A DNA stretch of 64,000 nucleotides from Saprospira grandis (GCF_027594745.1 NZ_CP110854.1:3737501-3801500); one strand, 5' to 3'. Positions 51,595 to 60,472 are shown, counted from the stretch's first letter. Notes: a model not told the origin generated them from the sequence alone. Translations and numbers: made by a program.

Positions 51595-52437
51595 ATGATC
51601 AAGAAGAAAACGGCTTGGATTCCAGCCGCCGCTGGCCGCCAATTGGCCCTAGATATTAGTTTTCCGAGCGGCAGGGCGCCCGAAGCAGGCTGGCCACTGC
51701 TCATTTTTGCCCATGGCTTTAAGGGCTTTAAGGATTGGGGCCATTGGAACGCCCTAGCCGAGGCCTTTGCTCAGGCGGGTTATGCTTTTCTCAAATTTAA
51801 TTTTTCGCATAATGGCTTAGGTCCAAATCTAATTGATTTTGAGGATCTTGATGCCTTTGGCCAAAACAATTATAGCAAAGAATGCTTTGATTTTGAGGCG
51901 GTACTCGATTTTGTCCAAAAAAGCGATTGGCCCATCCAAAAGAGGGCTCCCGTGCTCATTGGCCATAGCCGAGGCGGTCCCATTGCGGCCCTAACGGCCC
52001 TAAAAAGAGGGGCCAAAGCGCTCATTAGTTGGGCCAGCGTACATGAGCTAGATTATGCCTGGCAAGATCAAGCCTTTTTGGCCCATTGGAAAAAAGAAGG
52101 GCGGCAGTTTATCCGAAATGGACGAACTAAGCAAAATATGCCCCTGGACTACCAACTTTATGAAGACTTTAAGGCCCATGAAGAGGCCTTTCGCCTTGGA
52201 CCAAAATTAGTCGACTTATCTTGTCCCCACTTAATTGTACATGGCAGTCAAGACCCAGCGGTTTCTCTCACTTCGGCCCATTATTTAGATGAGCATTCTC
52301 CTAAAGCAGAATTACAGATTATTGAAGGAGCAGACCATGTTTTTGGCGGTCGCCATCCTTTTGCGGCAGGGGCCGAGCTGCCCCCGCATAGCCAAAAATT
52401 GTTGCAGCTTTGCCTCGACTTTTTGGCCAAGCTTTAG
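51595..52437 (+). CDS. Alpha/beta hydrolase
   Basis: A 280-residue soluble hydrolase. The oxyanion-loop block IFAHGFKGFKDWG, nucleophile elbow GHSRGG, acidic residue in VHGSQDPAV and histidine in EGADHVFGGRHPF complete the catalytic pattern of dienelactone-hydrolase/esterase-like proteins. No signal peptide. Substrate unknown. An SHR copy begins 29 bases after the stop. Confidence 0.9.
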   Translation: MIKKKTAWIPAAAGRQLALDISFPSGRAPEAGWPLLIFAHGFKGFKDWGHWNALAEAFAQAGYAFLKFNFSHNGLGPNLIDFEDLDAFGQNNYSKECFDFEAVLDFVQKSDWPIQKRAPVLIGHSRGGPIAALTALKRGAKALISWASVHELDYAWQDQAFLAHWKKEGRQFIRNGRTKQNMPLDYQLYEDFKAHEEAFRLGPKLVDLSCPHLIVHGSQDPAVSLTSAHYLDEHSPKAELQIIEGADHVFGGRHPFAAGAELPPHSQKLLQLCLDFLAKL

Positions 52438-52465
52438 GCCCTTGGGGAGGAGCGAAGCGACGACC

Positions 52466-52586
52466 GGCCTAGCGATGTGCAGCAGTGGCCCGAAGGGCCA
52501 GACCAAGCTGCCTTTGGCAGCGCAGGGCCGAGCGAATAGCGAGCTGCGAAACGTAGCGCCTGCCGCAGGCAGGAGGCCCCAAAAAC
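52466..52586 (-). repeat. SHR element copy 21 (subtype A)
   Basis: Minus-strand subtype A with core slot GCTGCC/GGCAGC and left slot CTGCC/GGCAG, between the hydrolase and the next secreted-protein gene. Confidence 0.88.
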
Positions 52587-52631
52587 AGCAGAAAGTCATT
52601 CAGAAAAAGGCCCCGATTAAAACCAGTGATC

Positions 52632-53621
52632 ATGAAAAAACTCACCCTTTTTTTGCTGCTTTTGAGCAGTTCCATTATGGCCCAAACTTGGCCAAAAGCC
52701 TTTAATAATAGCCGTTGGAAATTTAGCTATGCCTGCGAGGCCGAAAGTCAGGATGTGCTTTTTCGGGCCGAGGAGGAATATCAGCATTTTGTCTGGTTTA
52801 AGTATGATGAAACGGTGCAAACCTACCTCAATGGGGCCTTGAGCAAGGACCGTTGGCGTTTGGCGGCTCCTTTTGACAAACTCTATTATAATTTTGCGCA
52901 GGTCGAGCATTGGAAAGTGGCCAATTATAATGCGCAACATCTGGTTTTGGAGTTTGAGTTGAATGGGGGAGAGGGCCGCTATCAGTACCATTTTATACGG
53001 ATGAGCGAGGCCGAAACGCCTTTTTTTCGCTATGATTTGGGCCAATATCCAGAGGCGGTTGTCGAGCGGACGATTATGGGCAGCGATCCGCATCCTTATC
53101 GCTACCTCAAGGATGAGCCTGGCAAGCGGCGGATTCCCAAAGCGGGAAAAAAGGGCCAAATTCGCCCAGATTCGCCTTTGGATACCACCCCCAAATTTGA
53201 AATTGAACTGGTGGGCGGCGGATTTTATGGTCCACCCGATTTTGTGCGCAAAAACCAATTGACAATCAACTCAGAGGGCTTGGTAAAGCGCAAATTGCAA
53301 AACGAACAGCAGGGCTTGCGGGTCTGGGAATCGCAGATTTCTCGGGCAGAACTCGAGCAATTGGTTGCGTATATAGAAAAAAAAGGTTTTTTTGAGTGGG
53401 AACAAATTTACCCCTGCCAAACGGCCAATTGTATGGACCGCCTCAAGGAAACGCCTAGGCCGGTGACCCTCAGTTTGGCCATTAGTAGAGGGCATAAGGG
53501 CCGCAAAATTGTGATGCTGCCCATTTATGCCGGCCCCGATGCCAAACAACAATATCTGAGCTATCCCAAAGCCTTAGACGATATTGTTCGCTTGCTCGAA
53601 AAAGTGGCCGTAGAAGAATAA
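52632..53621 (+). CDS. Secreted protein of unknown function
   Basis: A 329-residue protein with signal peptide MKKLTLFLLLLSSSIMAQ. Two parts follow: an N-terminal beta-rich domain (to about 165, WKFSYACEAESQDVLF.., MSEAETPFFRYDLGQYPE) and, after a basic linker, a second domain (about 180-329) with ISRAELEQLVAYIEKKGFFEW and paired cysteines in CQTANC, weakly resembling DUF6438-type domains. The ATG at 52632 is preferred over GTG at 52626. hmgA begins 19 bases after the stop. Confidence 0.72.
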   Translation: MKKLTLFLLLLSSSIMAQTWPKAFNNSRWKFSYACEAESQDVLFRAEEEYQHFVWFKYDETVQTYLNGALSKDRWRLAAPFDKLYYNFAQVEHWKVANYNAQHLVLEFELNGGEGRYQYHFIRMSEAETPFFRYDLGQYPEAVVERTIMGSDPHPYRYLKDEPGKRRIPKAGKKGQIRPDSPLDTTPKFEIELVGGGFYGPPDFVRKNQLTINSEGLVKRKLQNEQQGLRVWESQISRAELEQLVAYIEKKGFFEWEQIYPCQTANCMDRLKETPRPVTLSLAISRGHKGRKIVMLPIYAGPDAKQQYLSYPKALDDIVRLLEKVAVEE

Positions 53622-53640
53622 ACGGATAAAAATCTCAACT

Positions 53641-54801
53641 ATGCATTATTACCAACTCGGAAAAATTCCGCCCAAACGCCATACTCAATTTCGCAAAGAG
53701 GACGGCAGTTTGTACCAAGAAGAACTCTTTTCTACCGAGGGTTTTTCAGATATTTACTCTAATATTTATCACCTTTATCCGCCCACCCAAATTAAGCAGT
53801 TGGGCGAGCCTTATTCGGTGGCCCCAAAACTAAAAAAGGATAATCAGCTCAAGCCCCGCTGTTTGATGGGCTTTGAGGTGCAGCCTGAGGCCGATTATTT
53901 GAAAAGCCGCAAGGTGATTTTGGCCAATGAGGATTGTAAGGTGATCTTGGCCGCCCCCAAACAGTCTCTAACCGATTACTTTTTTAAGAATGCCGATGCC
54001 GACGAAATGATTTTTGTGCATGAGGGCAAGGGCGTACTCAAAACCCTTTATGGGCAAATTCCCTTTGGCTATGGCGACTATCTGATTATTCCGCGTGGAA
54101 CGACTTATCAGATTGATTTTGAGGAGGAAAACAATCGCTTGCTGATCGTCGAATCTTATTCGCCCATCCGCACGCCCAAACGCTACCGCAATGAGTTTGG
54201 CCAACTAGCTGAGCATGCGCCTTTCTGCGAGCGAGATATTCGCAAGCCGCAAGATTTGCAAACCCATGATGAGCAGGGCGAATTCAAGTTTTTTATCAAA
54301 AAACAGGACATTATTTATCCCTACACCTACCTCAATCATCCTTTTGATGCCGTGGGTTGGGACGGATATTGCTATCCCTACGCCTTTTCAATTCACGATT
54401 TTGAGCCCATTACGGGCCGCATTCATCAGCCGCCTCCCGTGCACCAAACCTTTGGCAGCCGCGGTTTTGTGATCTGCTCTTTTGTGCCTCGTTTGTTCGA
54501 TTATCATCCGCAGGCGATTCCCGCCCCCTACAACCACAGCAACATTGATAGCGATGAGTTGCTCTATTATGTGGATGGCGATTTTATGAGCCGTAAACAT
54601 GTCGAAAGAGGGATGATTAGTTTGCATCCGGCGGGCATTCCCCACGGTCCACATCCGGGCACTATCGAGAAGAGTATTGGGGCCAAAGAAACCCTAGAAT
54701 TAGCAGTCATGGTGGATACTTTCCGCCCACTTTATATGACAGAAGAAGCCTTTGCCATTGAGCAGGGCGATTATTACAAAAGTTGGTTAACAGAGGATTA
54801 G
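53641..54801 (+). CDS. hmgA: Homogentisate 1,2-dioxygenase
   Basis: Opens the ring of homogentisate to maleylacetoacetate in tyrosine and phenylalanine breakdown. The 386-residue cupin-fold protein has MIFVHEGKGVL and FGYGDYLIIPRGTTYQID in the N-terminal half. The C-terminal half carries the iron-site region, including QPPPVHQTF, SDELLYYVDGDFM and HPAGIPHGPHPG, whose histidines and glutamate are the expected ligands. Other genes of the pathway are not adjacent. Confidence 0.93.
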   Translation: MHYYQLGKIPPKRHTQFRKEDGSLYQEELFSTEGFSDIYSNIYHLYPPTQIKQLGEPYSVAPKLKKDNQLKPRCLMGFEVQPEADYLKSRKVILANEDCKVILAAPKQSLTDYFFKNADADEMIFVHEGKGVLKTLYGQIPFGYGDYLIIPRGTTYQIDFEEENNRLLIVESYSPIRTPKRYRNEFGQLAEHAPFCERDIRKPQDLQTHDEQGEFKFFIKKQDIIYPYTYLNHPFDAVGWDGYCYPYAFSIHDFEPITGRIHQPPPVHQTFGSRGFVICSFVPRLFDYHPQAIPAPYNHSNIDSDELLYYVDGDFMSRKHVERGMISLHPAGIPHGPHPGTIEKSIGAKETLELAVMVDTFRPLYMTEEAFAIEQGDYYKSWLTED

Positions 54802-54810
54802 GATAGGATT

Positions 54811-55012
54811 TGGGGCTGCCCCTTCCGCCGGGTTGAAACCCAGCGCAAAGCGGCATCGCTTTGCGAGCTTATACAAAATGAGGGTTAAAACCCTCATGAA
54901 TTATCGCTCGGGTCGGGCTGTGTCGTGGCTCGCAAGTCTGCTCGGCCCTGCGCGGGCTACGCCCGCTCGGTCTGCGGCTGCGCCGCACCACTATCCATCC
55001 CTCAGCCAGCGG
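54811..55012 (+). repeat. SHR element copy 22 (subtype B) with inserted palindromes
   Basis: A subtype B copy whose left slot is enlarged by GGGTTGAAACCC (54830-54841), the AAGCGGCATCGCTTTG hairpin and ATGAGGGTTAAAACCCTCAT (54878-54897). The core slot is GCGGGC/GCCCGC. It shows that the short GGTT-NN-AACC palindromes can sit inside an SHR copy. Confidence 0.85.
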
Positions 55013-55054
55013 GCTGCGCCCGCTTCTAGGTCCAAAATTGCTAAACAAATAACT

Positions 55055-56254
55055 ATGGTTCCAGAAAGTCAACAACTGGGTTTATTTGACCTAATGCAGC
55101 ATTTGCGGCGTTTGGTCAGTCTAAACTTGCCTCAGCCGCTTTGGTTGCGGGCCGAAATTGCTCAATTAAAAAAGAATCGTTCGATTTACTACCTCAATTT
55201 GATTGAGCAGGAAGAGCAGCGCCCAAAAGCCAAGGCCAAGGCCCTGCTATATGCTAGTAGTCGGCATCGGATTAGCAAAAAGCTAGGCGATACCTTTTGG
55301 AGCATTATGCGAGAGGGCCAGGAGGTCCTTATTAAGGTCCAAGCTCATTTTAGTGAGCAATATGGCTTTAGTTTAGAAATTTTGGACCTAGATGCTTCTT
55401 TTAGCATTGGCCAATTGGAGTTGGGCCGGCTCAATAACCTCAAGCGCTTAGAACAAGAGCATTTAATTGAGCTAAACAAGGGCTTGGAGCTGCCTCATTT
55501 GCCGCAGCGAATTGCCATTATCTCGTCTAAGGAGGCGGCGGGTTTGCAAGACTTTTTGGAACAGCTCAATGCCAATAGTCAGCGCTATGCTTTTCGGACC
55601 GAGTTATTTCAGGCGGCCATGCAGGGCCAGCAAATGCAAAAGGAAATTCGGGAACAGATTCGAGAAATTGAGGAACAAGAGGACTGTTTTGATTGCGTAG
55701 TCCTCATCCGTGGAGGAGGGGCCAAACTGGACCTCTATGGCTTTAATGACTATGAGCTTTGCCGAGATTTGGCGCAGTGCAGCCTGCCCGTGCTCACGGG
55801 AATTGGCCATGACATTGACGAGAGTCTAGCCGATTTGGTGGCCCATACGGCCTTAAAAACCCCTACGGCAGTTGCCGACTTTTTGGTCCATCAATTATTT
55901 TTGGCCGAGCAGCAACTGGCCCTTTTACAGCAAGAACTGCGGGCTAGCGTACAAGGGCATATCCGTCGAGAGGAGCTGCGTTTAGAGCAATTGCACAGCC
56001 GTTTGCGTTTGAGTAGCCAAGAGCGCTTGCGTTTGGCCCAAAAGCAACTAGAGCATTTTGATAAGCAGTTGGAGCTCTTATCTCCAGACAAAGCTTGGAA
56101 ACGCGGTTTTGCTCAATTGAGCAATGAAGAGGGCCAAATTATTCATAGTTGGACCGATTTGCAGGATGGGCAGCGATTGCGCCTAGCCCTAAAAGACGGC
56201 AGCAAATGGATTCGCATCAATATAGAAGCAATAGAAGATGAAACTGAAGGATAG
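55055..56254 (+). CDS. xseA: Exodeoxyribonuclease VII large subunit
   Basis: A 399-residue subunit of the single-strand exonuclease. It has an N-terminal OB-fold region (about 15-110), the catalytic core with PQRIAIISSKEAAGLQDFL, CVVLIRGGGAKLDLYGFND and LPVLTGIGHDIDESLADLVAHTALKTPTAVADFL, and a C-terminal coiled-coil region. The start at 55055 fits the family opening, and the upstream extension runs into SHR copy 22. No xseB is visible in the window. It overlaps the SDR gene by 17 bases. Confidence 0.92.
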   Translation: MVPESQQLGLFDLMQHLRRLVSLNLPQPLWLRAEIAQLKKNRSIYYLNLIEQEEQRPKAKAKALLYASSRHRISKKLGDTFWSIMREGQEVLIKVQAHFSEQYGFSLEILDLDASFSIGQLELGRLNNLKRLEQEHLIELNKGLELPHLPQRIAIISSKEAAGLQDFLEQLNANSQRYAFRTELFQAAMQGQQMQKEIREQIREIEEQEDCFDCVVLIRGGGAKLDLYGFNDYELCRDLAQCSLPVLTGIGHDIDESLADLVAHTALKTPTAVADFLVHQLFLAEQQLALLQQELRASVQGHIRREELRLEQLHSRLRLSSQERLRLAQKQLEHFDKQLELLSPDKAWKRGFAQLSNEEGQIIHSWTDLQDGQRLRLALKDGSKWIRINIEAIEDETEG

Positions 56255-57104
56255 TATTGCCTTGGTGAGTGGGGCTAGTTCGGGCATTGGTTATGCGGCG
56301 GCCTTGGCCTTGGCCAAAGAAGGGGCGCATTTGGTCCTCCTTTGCCGAAATCCAGAAAAGGGAGAGGCGGCTATGCGGGCTATTGCCCAGGCTAGTCAAA
56401 ACCCAAAAATTGACCTCTTATTGGCTGATTTATCTGATCAAGAATCGATTCGGAAAGTTGGCCAATATGCTAGAGAAAGTTATCCCAAACTAGACATCTT
56501 GATTAACAATGCGGGGGCTATTTTTCCTAAGCGCCGCTTGAGTTTAGATGGTCTTGAGCAGCATATTGCGCTCAATCATATGGGCTATTTTCTGCTCACG
56601 CATCAGCTAATGGGTTTGCTTCGAGCTGGAGAGCGCAAGCAAATATTAAATCTTTCTTCTTCGGCCCACAAACTGGTCCGAAAGTTAGAACTAGACAATT
56701 TGCAGGGAGAAAAGCGCTTTGGTCGTTTTTATCAGTATGGCTTGAGTAAGTTGTTCAACCTCTATTTTACGCAGCAATTGGCCCAGCGTTTTGGTCCAGA
56801 TGGTTTTGGCGTCAATGCCTTACATCCGGGAGTTGTGAATACTAATTTTTCGCAAGAGGGAAAAGGCTTTACGGCCTTTTTGTATCGTCATTTGGGCCGT
56901 TTTATGCGACAGCCGGAGCAGGTTGGCCAGCAAATCCTAGAATTACTAACTGCTGATGAATACTTGCTCATTGAGGGACAATATTTTACGCCCAAGGGAG
57001 TGGAGCAGCCTTCTGTCTTGGCGCAGGATCGGGCTTTGGCCGAACAAATTTGGGAGCGTTCTATGGATTGGGGCAAAATAGAGGAATATGGGGTTTTGGA
57101 CTAA
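56238..57104 (+). CDS. Short-chain dehydrogenase/reductase
   Basis: A 288-residue Rossmann-fold oxidoreductase. The nucleotide-binding GASSGIGYA is near the N-terminus, followed by NNAGAI and the catalytic Ser-Tyr-Lys (NLSSSAH, then YQYGLSK). The arginine in LLCRNPEKG favours NADP(H). It resembles retinol-dehydrogenase/WW-domain-oxidoreductase-like SDRs. Substrate unknown. It overlaps xseA and the next membrane gene by 17 bases each, so the three are one translationally linked unit. Confidence 0.92.
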   Translation: MKLKDSIALVSGASSGIGYAAALALAKEGAHLVLLCRNPEKGEAAMRAIAQASQNPKIDLLLADLSDQESIRKVGQYARESYPKLDILINNAGAIFPKRRLSLDGLEQHIALNHMGYFLLTHQLMGLLRAGERKQILNLSSSAHKLVRKLELDNLQGEKRFGRFYQYGLSKLFNLYFTQQLAQRFGPDGFGVNALHPGVVNTNFSQEGKGFTAFLYRHLGRFMRQPEQVGQQILELLTADEYLLIEGQYFTPKGVEQPSVLAQDRALAEQIWERSMDWGKIEEYGVLD

Positions 57105-57603
57105 GGGCAGTTTATTGGTTTTGGGCTTGGGGCATTCGGCCTTTTTGGGGGCCATGATTGGCGAAGAAGCCTTTTTTTTGTGGCCTATTTGGATCTTGTT
57201 AGTCTTGGCTTATTACCTCAGTCATCATCGGGTACTGGAGTTGGGCCGTTTAGATTGGGCCGATAGTTTGGCGATTATAGTTGGGGCCTTAGGGGCCTTG
57301 GCTTTACAGCAAGAGTTGGGGATCTCTGTGGTGATGGCCTCGGCTTTAGTGGGCTGTTTAGGCGCCATGCTCGATCATTTTTTTCAGCAAAAATGGGCCG
57401 TAGCGCTTTATTGCGGCAGCTTTTTGGGCATGAGCCAACTGCCACTCTCTTGGCCCTATTTGAGTATGCTTGCAGCCGCTAGCTTTACTGCTTTATTGTA
57501 TGGTTTTTCAGCCCCATACTTTAAGGGGGTGGGCGGCAAATTGGGGAGTTTGGCCTTTTTAGGCGTTTTATTGATGCAGTTAGTGAGCTTTTTATTGGGC
57601 TAG
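57088..57603 (+). CDS. Multi-pass membrane protein, unknown function
   Basis: A 171-residue protein made almost entirely of five or six hydrophobic segments separated by short loops. It has no recognised motif. The start overlaps the SDR stop region by 17 bases, as in the previous junction. It may be a local accessory of the SDR, but that is inference from layout. Confidence 0.78.
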   Translation: MGFWTKGSLLVLGLGHSAFLGAMIGEEAFFLWPIWILLVLAYYLSHHRVLELGRLDWADSLAIIVGALGALALQQELGISVVMASALVGCLGAMLDHFFQQKWAVALYCGSFLGMSQLPLSWPYLSMLAAASFTALLYGFSAPYFKGVGGKLGSLAFLGVLLMQLVSFLLG

Positions 57604-57610
57604 GGAGGTT

Positions 57611-57685
57611 TTTGGGGGGGGTACTCCTTTCAGTCGTCGAAGACGGCTTTCAGCCTTGTTGTGGCCAGTCGCTTCGCTCCTTCTA
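57611..57685 (+). repeat. SHR fragment with TCGTCGAA module
   Basis: Only the GTACTCCTTTCAGTCGTCGA part, the stem GGCTTTCAGCC and TTGTTGTGGCC remain, followed by a CTTCTAGGCGCAGGAAA end also seen near 40066-40080. The main core is missing. Confidence 0.6.
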
Positions 57686-57787
57686 GGCGCAGGAAATTAG
57701 TCTTGCTAGTTATGGGCTTAAATAGTAAATCTAAGGCAGGAGACTTCCGTGATAACAATAAAAAACAAGTAAGAAATAGACTGAAAC

Positions 57788-58831
57788 ATGCACATTAAAA
57801 AAATTACACTGATTCTCCTTATGATTATAAGTTGGGCAGAAATGAGCGCACAATATGCAGGCCATGGTTGGTTGTGGATAGAGGAAAAAAAGATTGATTA
57901 CAGTCTTCTAAAAGATGAGGAATATTATGGGATAAAACTGATGACGGAACCTGAGAATTTATCTACTTTATTTGAAGAAAGTCCAAATGTAAGGATCGTA
58001 GTTGTAGACTATAGGAAAAGTCATCTGCCCAATGTTATTTGTGATTTAGCAAAGCTAGATACTGTTTGGATAGGAGAACTGTCTTACGCCAGTTGGAGGT
58101 ATAGGACCGTCTTGCCTCAATGTATTTGTAGTTTAAAGATCAGTAGATTAGAAATAAGAGGTAGGGTGGAAAATCATGAGCTTTTAGAGGAATGGTTGAA
58201 AACCAATGAAGAATTAACAAATCTTGCATTAGAGGCTCCTATATCATTGGAAACTTTTAAAACGGTAGTGAGAGGAAAAAAAATTAAAAGACTTACTGTT
58301 CCTGTAAATAATGGAGACATAATAGATACAAAGTATTTTTCAGCGTCTCTCAAATCTTTATCTTTGTTTCATACCAAGAGAAATAAAGTTTGTCCCAAGG
58401 AAAAACAAATTAAATTACTAGGTAGTCACTTAAGTGATAGTTTAACTACCTTATTAGGTGACTTTGATATTGCAGATACTGCAACTATGAATATTCTCAT
58501 AAATAGTCCAAGACTAAATTTTTTAGGTTTGGGATGGAATGAGAACTTGCCAAAGAGCTTTGCTTTAATGAAACATTTAAAACGTTTACGTATAAAGGAA
58601 TTGTTCATTAATGAACACAATGTAAATATTTTGAGTGAATTAGATTCTTTAGAGAAGATTTATTGGGATGTAAAGTCCCTAAGAGAAGTTAAGGCAGCTG
58701 TAGAAATTTTGAAAAAATTAAGTCATGTAAAAAATATTACCTTTATTTTAAGAGGGCATAAACTCTACTTTTATTATTCGGAAATAAAAATAGAGGGCTT
58801 ACCCAATGTTTCTTTCTCTACAAGAGGGTAA
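57788..58831 (+). CDS. Secreted leucine-rich-repeat-like protein, AT-rich gene
   Basis: A 347-residue protein with signal peptide (ending near EMSAQ). Several degenerate leucine-rich units are seen (LKISRLEIRG, LTNLALEAPISLETF, SLKSLSLFHTK, SPRLNFLGLGWNENLPKSFALMKHLKRLRIKELF). The gene is noticeably richer in A and T and in AAA/ATT/TTA codons than its neighbours, as is the next gene, suggesting acquisition or weak constraint. The family is not recognised beyond an LRR-like pattern. Confidence 0.7.
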   Translation: MHIKKITLILLMIISWAEMSAQYAGHGWLWIEEKKIDYSLLKDEEYYGIKLMTEPENLSTLFEESPNVRIVVVDYRKSHLPNVICDLAKLDTVWIGELSYASWRYRTVLPQCICSLKISRLEIRGRVENHELLEEWLKTNEELTNLALEAPISLETFKTVVRGKKIKRLTVPVNNGDIIDTKYFSASLKSLSLFHTKRNKVCPKEKQIKLLGSHLSDSLTTLLGDFDIADTATMNILINSPRLNFLGLGWNENLPKSFALMKHLKRLRIKELFINEHNVNILSELDSLEKIYWDVKSLREVKAAVEILKKLSHVKNITFILRGHKLYFYYSEIKIEGLPNVSFSTRG

Positions 58832-58856
58832 ATAGCTGCTTATCCGTACTAGTCGT

Positions 58857-58909
58857 CCCATCTGTATTGATTGGCAGTTGGGGCCGCCCGCCTTCAGCGG
58901 GCGCTAGGT
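58857..58909 (+). repeat. Downstream junction repeat with SHR fragment
   Basis: CCCATCTGTATTGATT followed by GGGGCCGCCCGCC-TTCA-GGCGGGC-type sequence. The same CCCATCTGTATTGATT precedes SHR copy 24 at 59704, in each case just after an AT-rich envelope-protein gene. Confidence 0.7.
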
Positions 58910-59015
58910 TAACTTCAAGTCAGGTAATAAGAGGGGTGATATTTTGGAAGTTTTCAGATGGCCCTAAGTATGACCTTGAAACAAATCTTAGAATTGATTA
59001 TAATATAGGAATTAA

Positions 59016-59654
59016 TTGGAAAAAAGTATACTAATGATAGTTATTGTATTTTTACTGTTTTTAACAACAACGTCTTGTTTGAATGCTCCTGGACATTTAG
59101 ATGGAAAAGAATATGTGTCTACTCCTTGCAATTTACCTAAAGCATTTCAAAATGCTATGTACACAATTAAAGCAGCTCCTGTAGACAGTTTGAATTTTTG
59201 TTTTGAGATACACTATGATGATAAGGCGACTAGCCTAGCTGAGTTTTGTTATCCTTTCCAGGAAAAATATGAAGATCTTGATAGATATATAGAAGTATTG
59301 TGGTCAAATGAAGATCTTATTTGTATACGATCTGTTTACCTAGAAACAGACAATGCGTTTAATGCTTACCTAAAACAAGATGATTTTAAAATCAGCTACA
59401 AATTTCTAAATCCCTTGGCTGTAGATAGTTCTCATAATAGGGTAGTTACATACAGAATGAATCCAGAGGAATATGTTTTAACTGTAATTGAACTGACAAA
59501 AATGGATACGCTAGTTGAGTATGATTTAACGCAAACAAATTGCCTTTTTTTTGACAGATGCTTGGAAAATATCATCTTTTATGAAGATGAAATAGCTGTT
59601 GTTTACAGAAATGAGGGAGATAAGCCAAATTCAAAGTTTATACTGAAGTGGTAA
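59016..59654 (+). CDS. Putative lipoprotein, AT-rich gene
   Basis: A 212-residue protein with lipobox TTSC. The TTG at 59016 gives a signal with a lysine (MEKSILMIVIVFLLF). The ATG at 59034 gives a shorter one without positive charge, so I favour TTG, but this is uncertain. The mature part is acidic with several cysteines (CNLP, FCFEIHYDD, NCLFFDRCLENI). The family is not recognised. Composition is AT-rich like the preceding gene. Confidence 0.65.
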   Translation: MEKSILMIVIVFLLFLTTTSCLNAPGHLDGKEYVSTPCNLPKAFQNAMYTIKAAPVDSLNFCFEIHYDDKATSLAEFCYPFQEKYEDLDRYIEVLWSNEDLICIRSVYLETDNAFNAYLKQDDFKISYKFLNPLAVDSSHNRVVTYRMNPEEYVLTVIELTKMDTLVEYDLTQTNCLFFDRCLENIIFYEDEIAVVYRNEGDKPNSKFILKW

Positions 59655-59723
59655 ATACCTATAAATCAATGTTGATAAGATACTTCACTTTTACATGAGT
59701 AGCCCCATCTGTATTGATTTGCC

Positions 59724-59898
59724 TTTGGGGCCTCCCGCCTTCGGCGGGCGGTTACTCCCGTTGGTCGTCGAACTGCGGACTAAAGTCCTTGTTGTCGTTG
59801 CGGGGCTCGCTGCTCGCTCGGCCCTGCGCGGGCTGCGCCCGCTTGGTCTGGCCTTCGGCCACCCCTGCACATCGCTAGGCCTGCGGCCCTAGGGGCCT
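59724..59898 (+). repeat. SHR element copy 23/24 (subtype A, long form), left border of enclave 4
   Basis: Plus-strand subtype A with left slot CCCGCC/GGCGGG, the GGTCGTCGAACTGCGGAC module with stem GGAC-TAAA-GTCC, core slot GCGGGC/GCCCGC and end GCACATCGCTAGGCC. It opens the gene-free region 59655-60472. Confidence 0.88.
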
Positions 59899-59909
59899 GC
59901 TATATGGGC

Positions 59910-60187
59910 CTGTAGGTTGAAACCTACAGCCAATTAACGAATGCATTTTTGTGTTCAATGGAGGGTTGAAACCCTCCATAAATAAACATTTTTCAGTCCG
60001 TGCTTTCTTCTTTGGCGGCTGGGCAGTTTTGGGCCCATAGGCTTCAGCCCATGGTTGTAGACTATGCAAACTGGCGGGCTGAAGCCCTTGTTTGCTATAA
60101 ATGTTATGGGCCGATGGTTTCAACCATCGGCTCATTTTTATTGTGTTTAGCATAGCCTCTTTTGTTGCTGTGGGTTTTAACCTACAG
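59910..60187 (+). repeat. Cluster of short GGTT-NN-AACC palindromes
   Basis: Four 20-base palindromes: CTGTAGGTTGAAACCTACAG (59910), TGGAGGGTTGAAACCCTCCA (59959), CCGATGGTTTCAACCATCGG (60111) and CTGTGGGTTTTAACCTACAG (60168, one outer mismatch). Between them lie the related GGCTTCAGCCC (60049 region) and GCGGGCTGAAGCCC (60075 region) hairpins. Outer arms differ but stay complementary. No gene is seen. Confidence 0.85.
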
Positions 60188-60205
60188 GTATATATATCCA
60201 TCCTA

Positions 60206-60342
60206 CAGGCGGCGAAGCCGCCGCAGGCCTAGGGGCCTGCAAGGGGGCCGCGCAGCGGCAGACCCAGCCAGCTTGCTGGCGCAGGGCCGAGCAGACCTGC
60301 GAGCCCTGTAAGGGCCCGGCCGCCGAAGGCGGCAGGCCCCAA
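60206..60342 (-). repeat. SHR element copy 25 (subtype D), right border of enclave 4
   Basis: Minus-strand subtype D with core slot CCAGC/GCTGG and the GGGCCCGGCCGCC end, very similar to copy 6 at 10833-10966. It points towards the copy at 59724. Confidence 0.85.
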
Positions 60343-60422
60343 AAAAAGAACAACCCCCTAAAGATAATTTTCCGACCCCTAGCTTATCAAAGCAAAAATT
60401 TAGCTTCTACAAACTTTGTTTG

Positions 60423-60430
60423 TACATTTG
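60423..60430 (+). promoter_or_regulatory. -7 box of mazG
   Basis: TACATTTG fits TAnnTTTG. If used, transcription starts near 60437, which excludes the upstream TTG at 60416 as a start and supports the TTG at 60473. Confidence 0.5.
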
Positions 60431-60472
60431 TTTTTTAAAGCAAACCCTCTTTTTGGACCAAAACTATTTGCC

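Noticed and set aside
54833..55054. N-terminal extension of XseA
   Set aside because: The extra 74 codons are translated SHR repeat and are not part of the family.
60416..60472. N-terminal extension of MazG from TTG at 60416
   Set aside because: It overlaps the TACATTTG -7 box and lies outside the family's conserved start.
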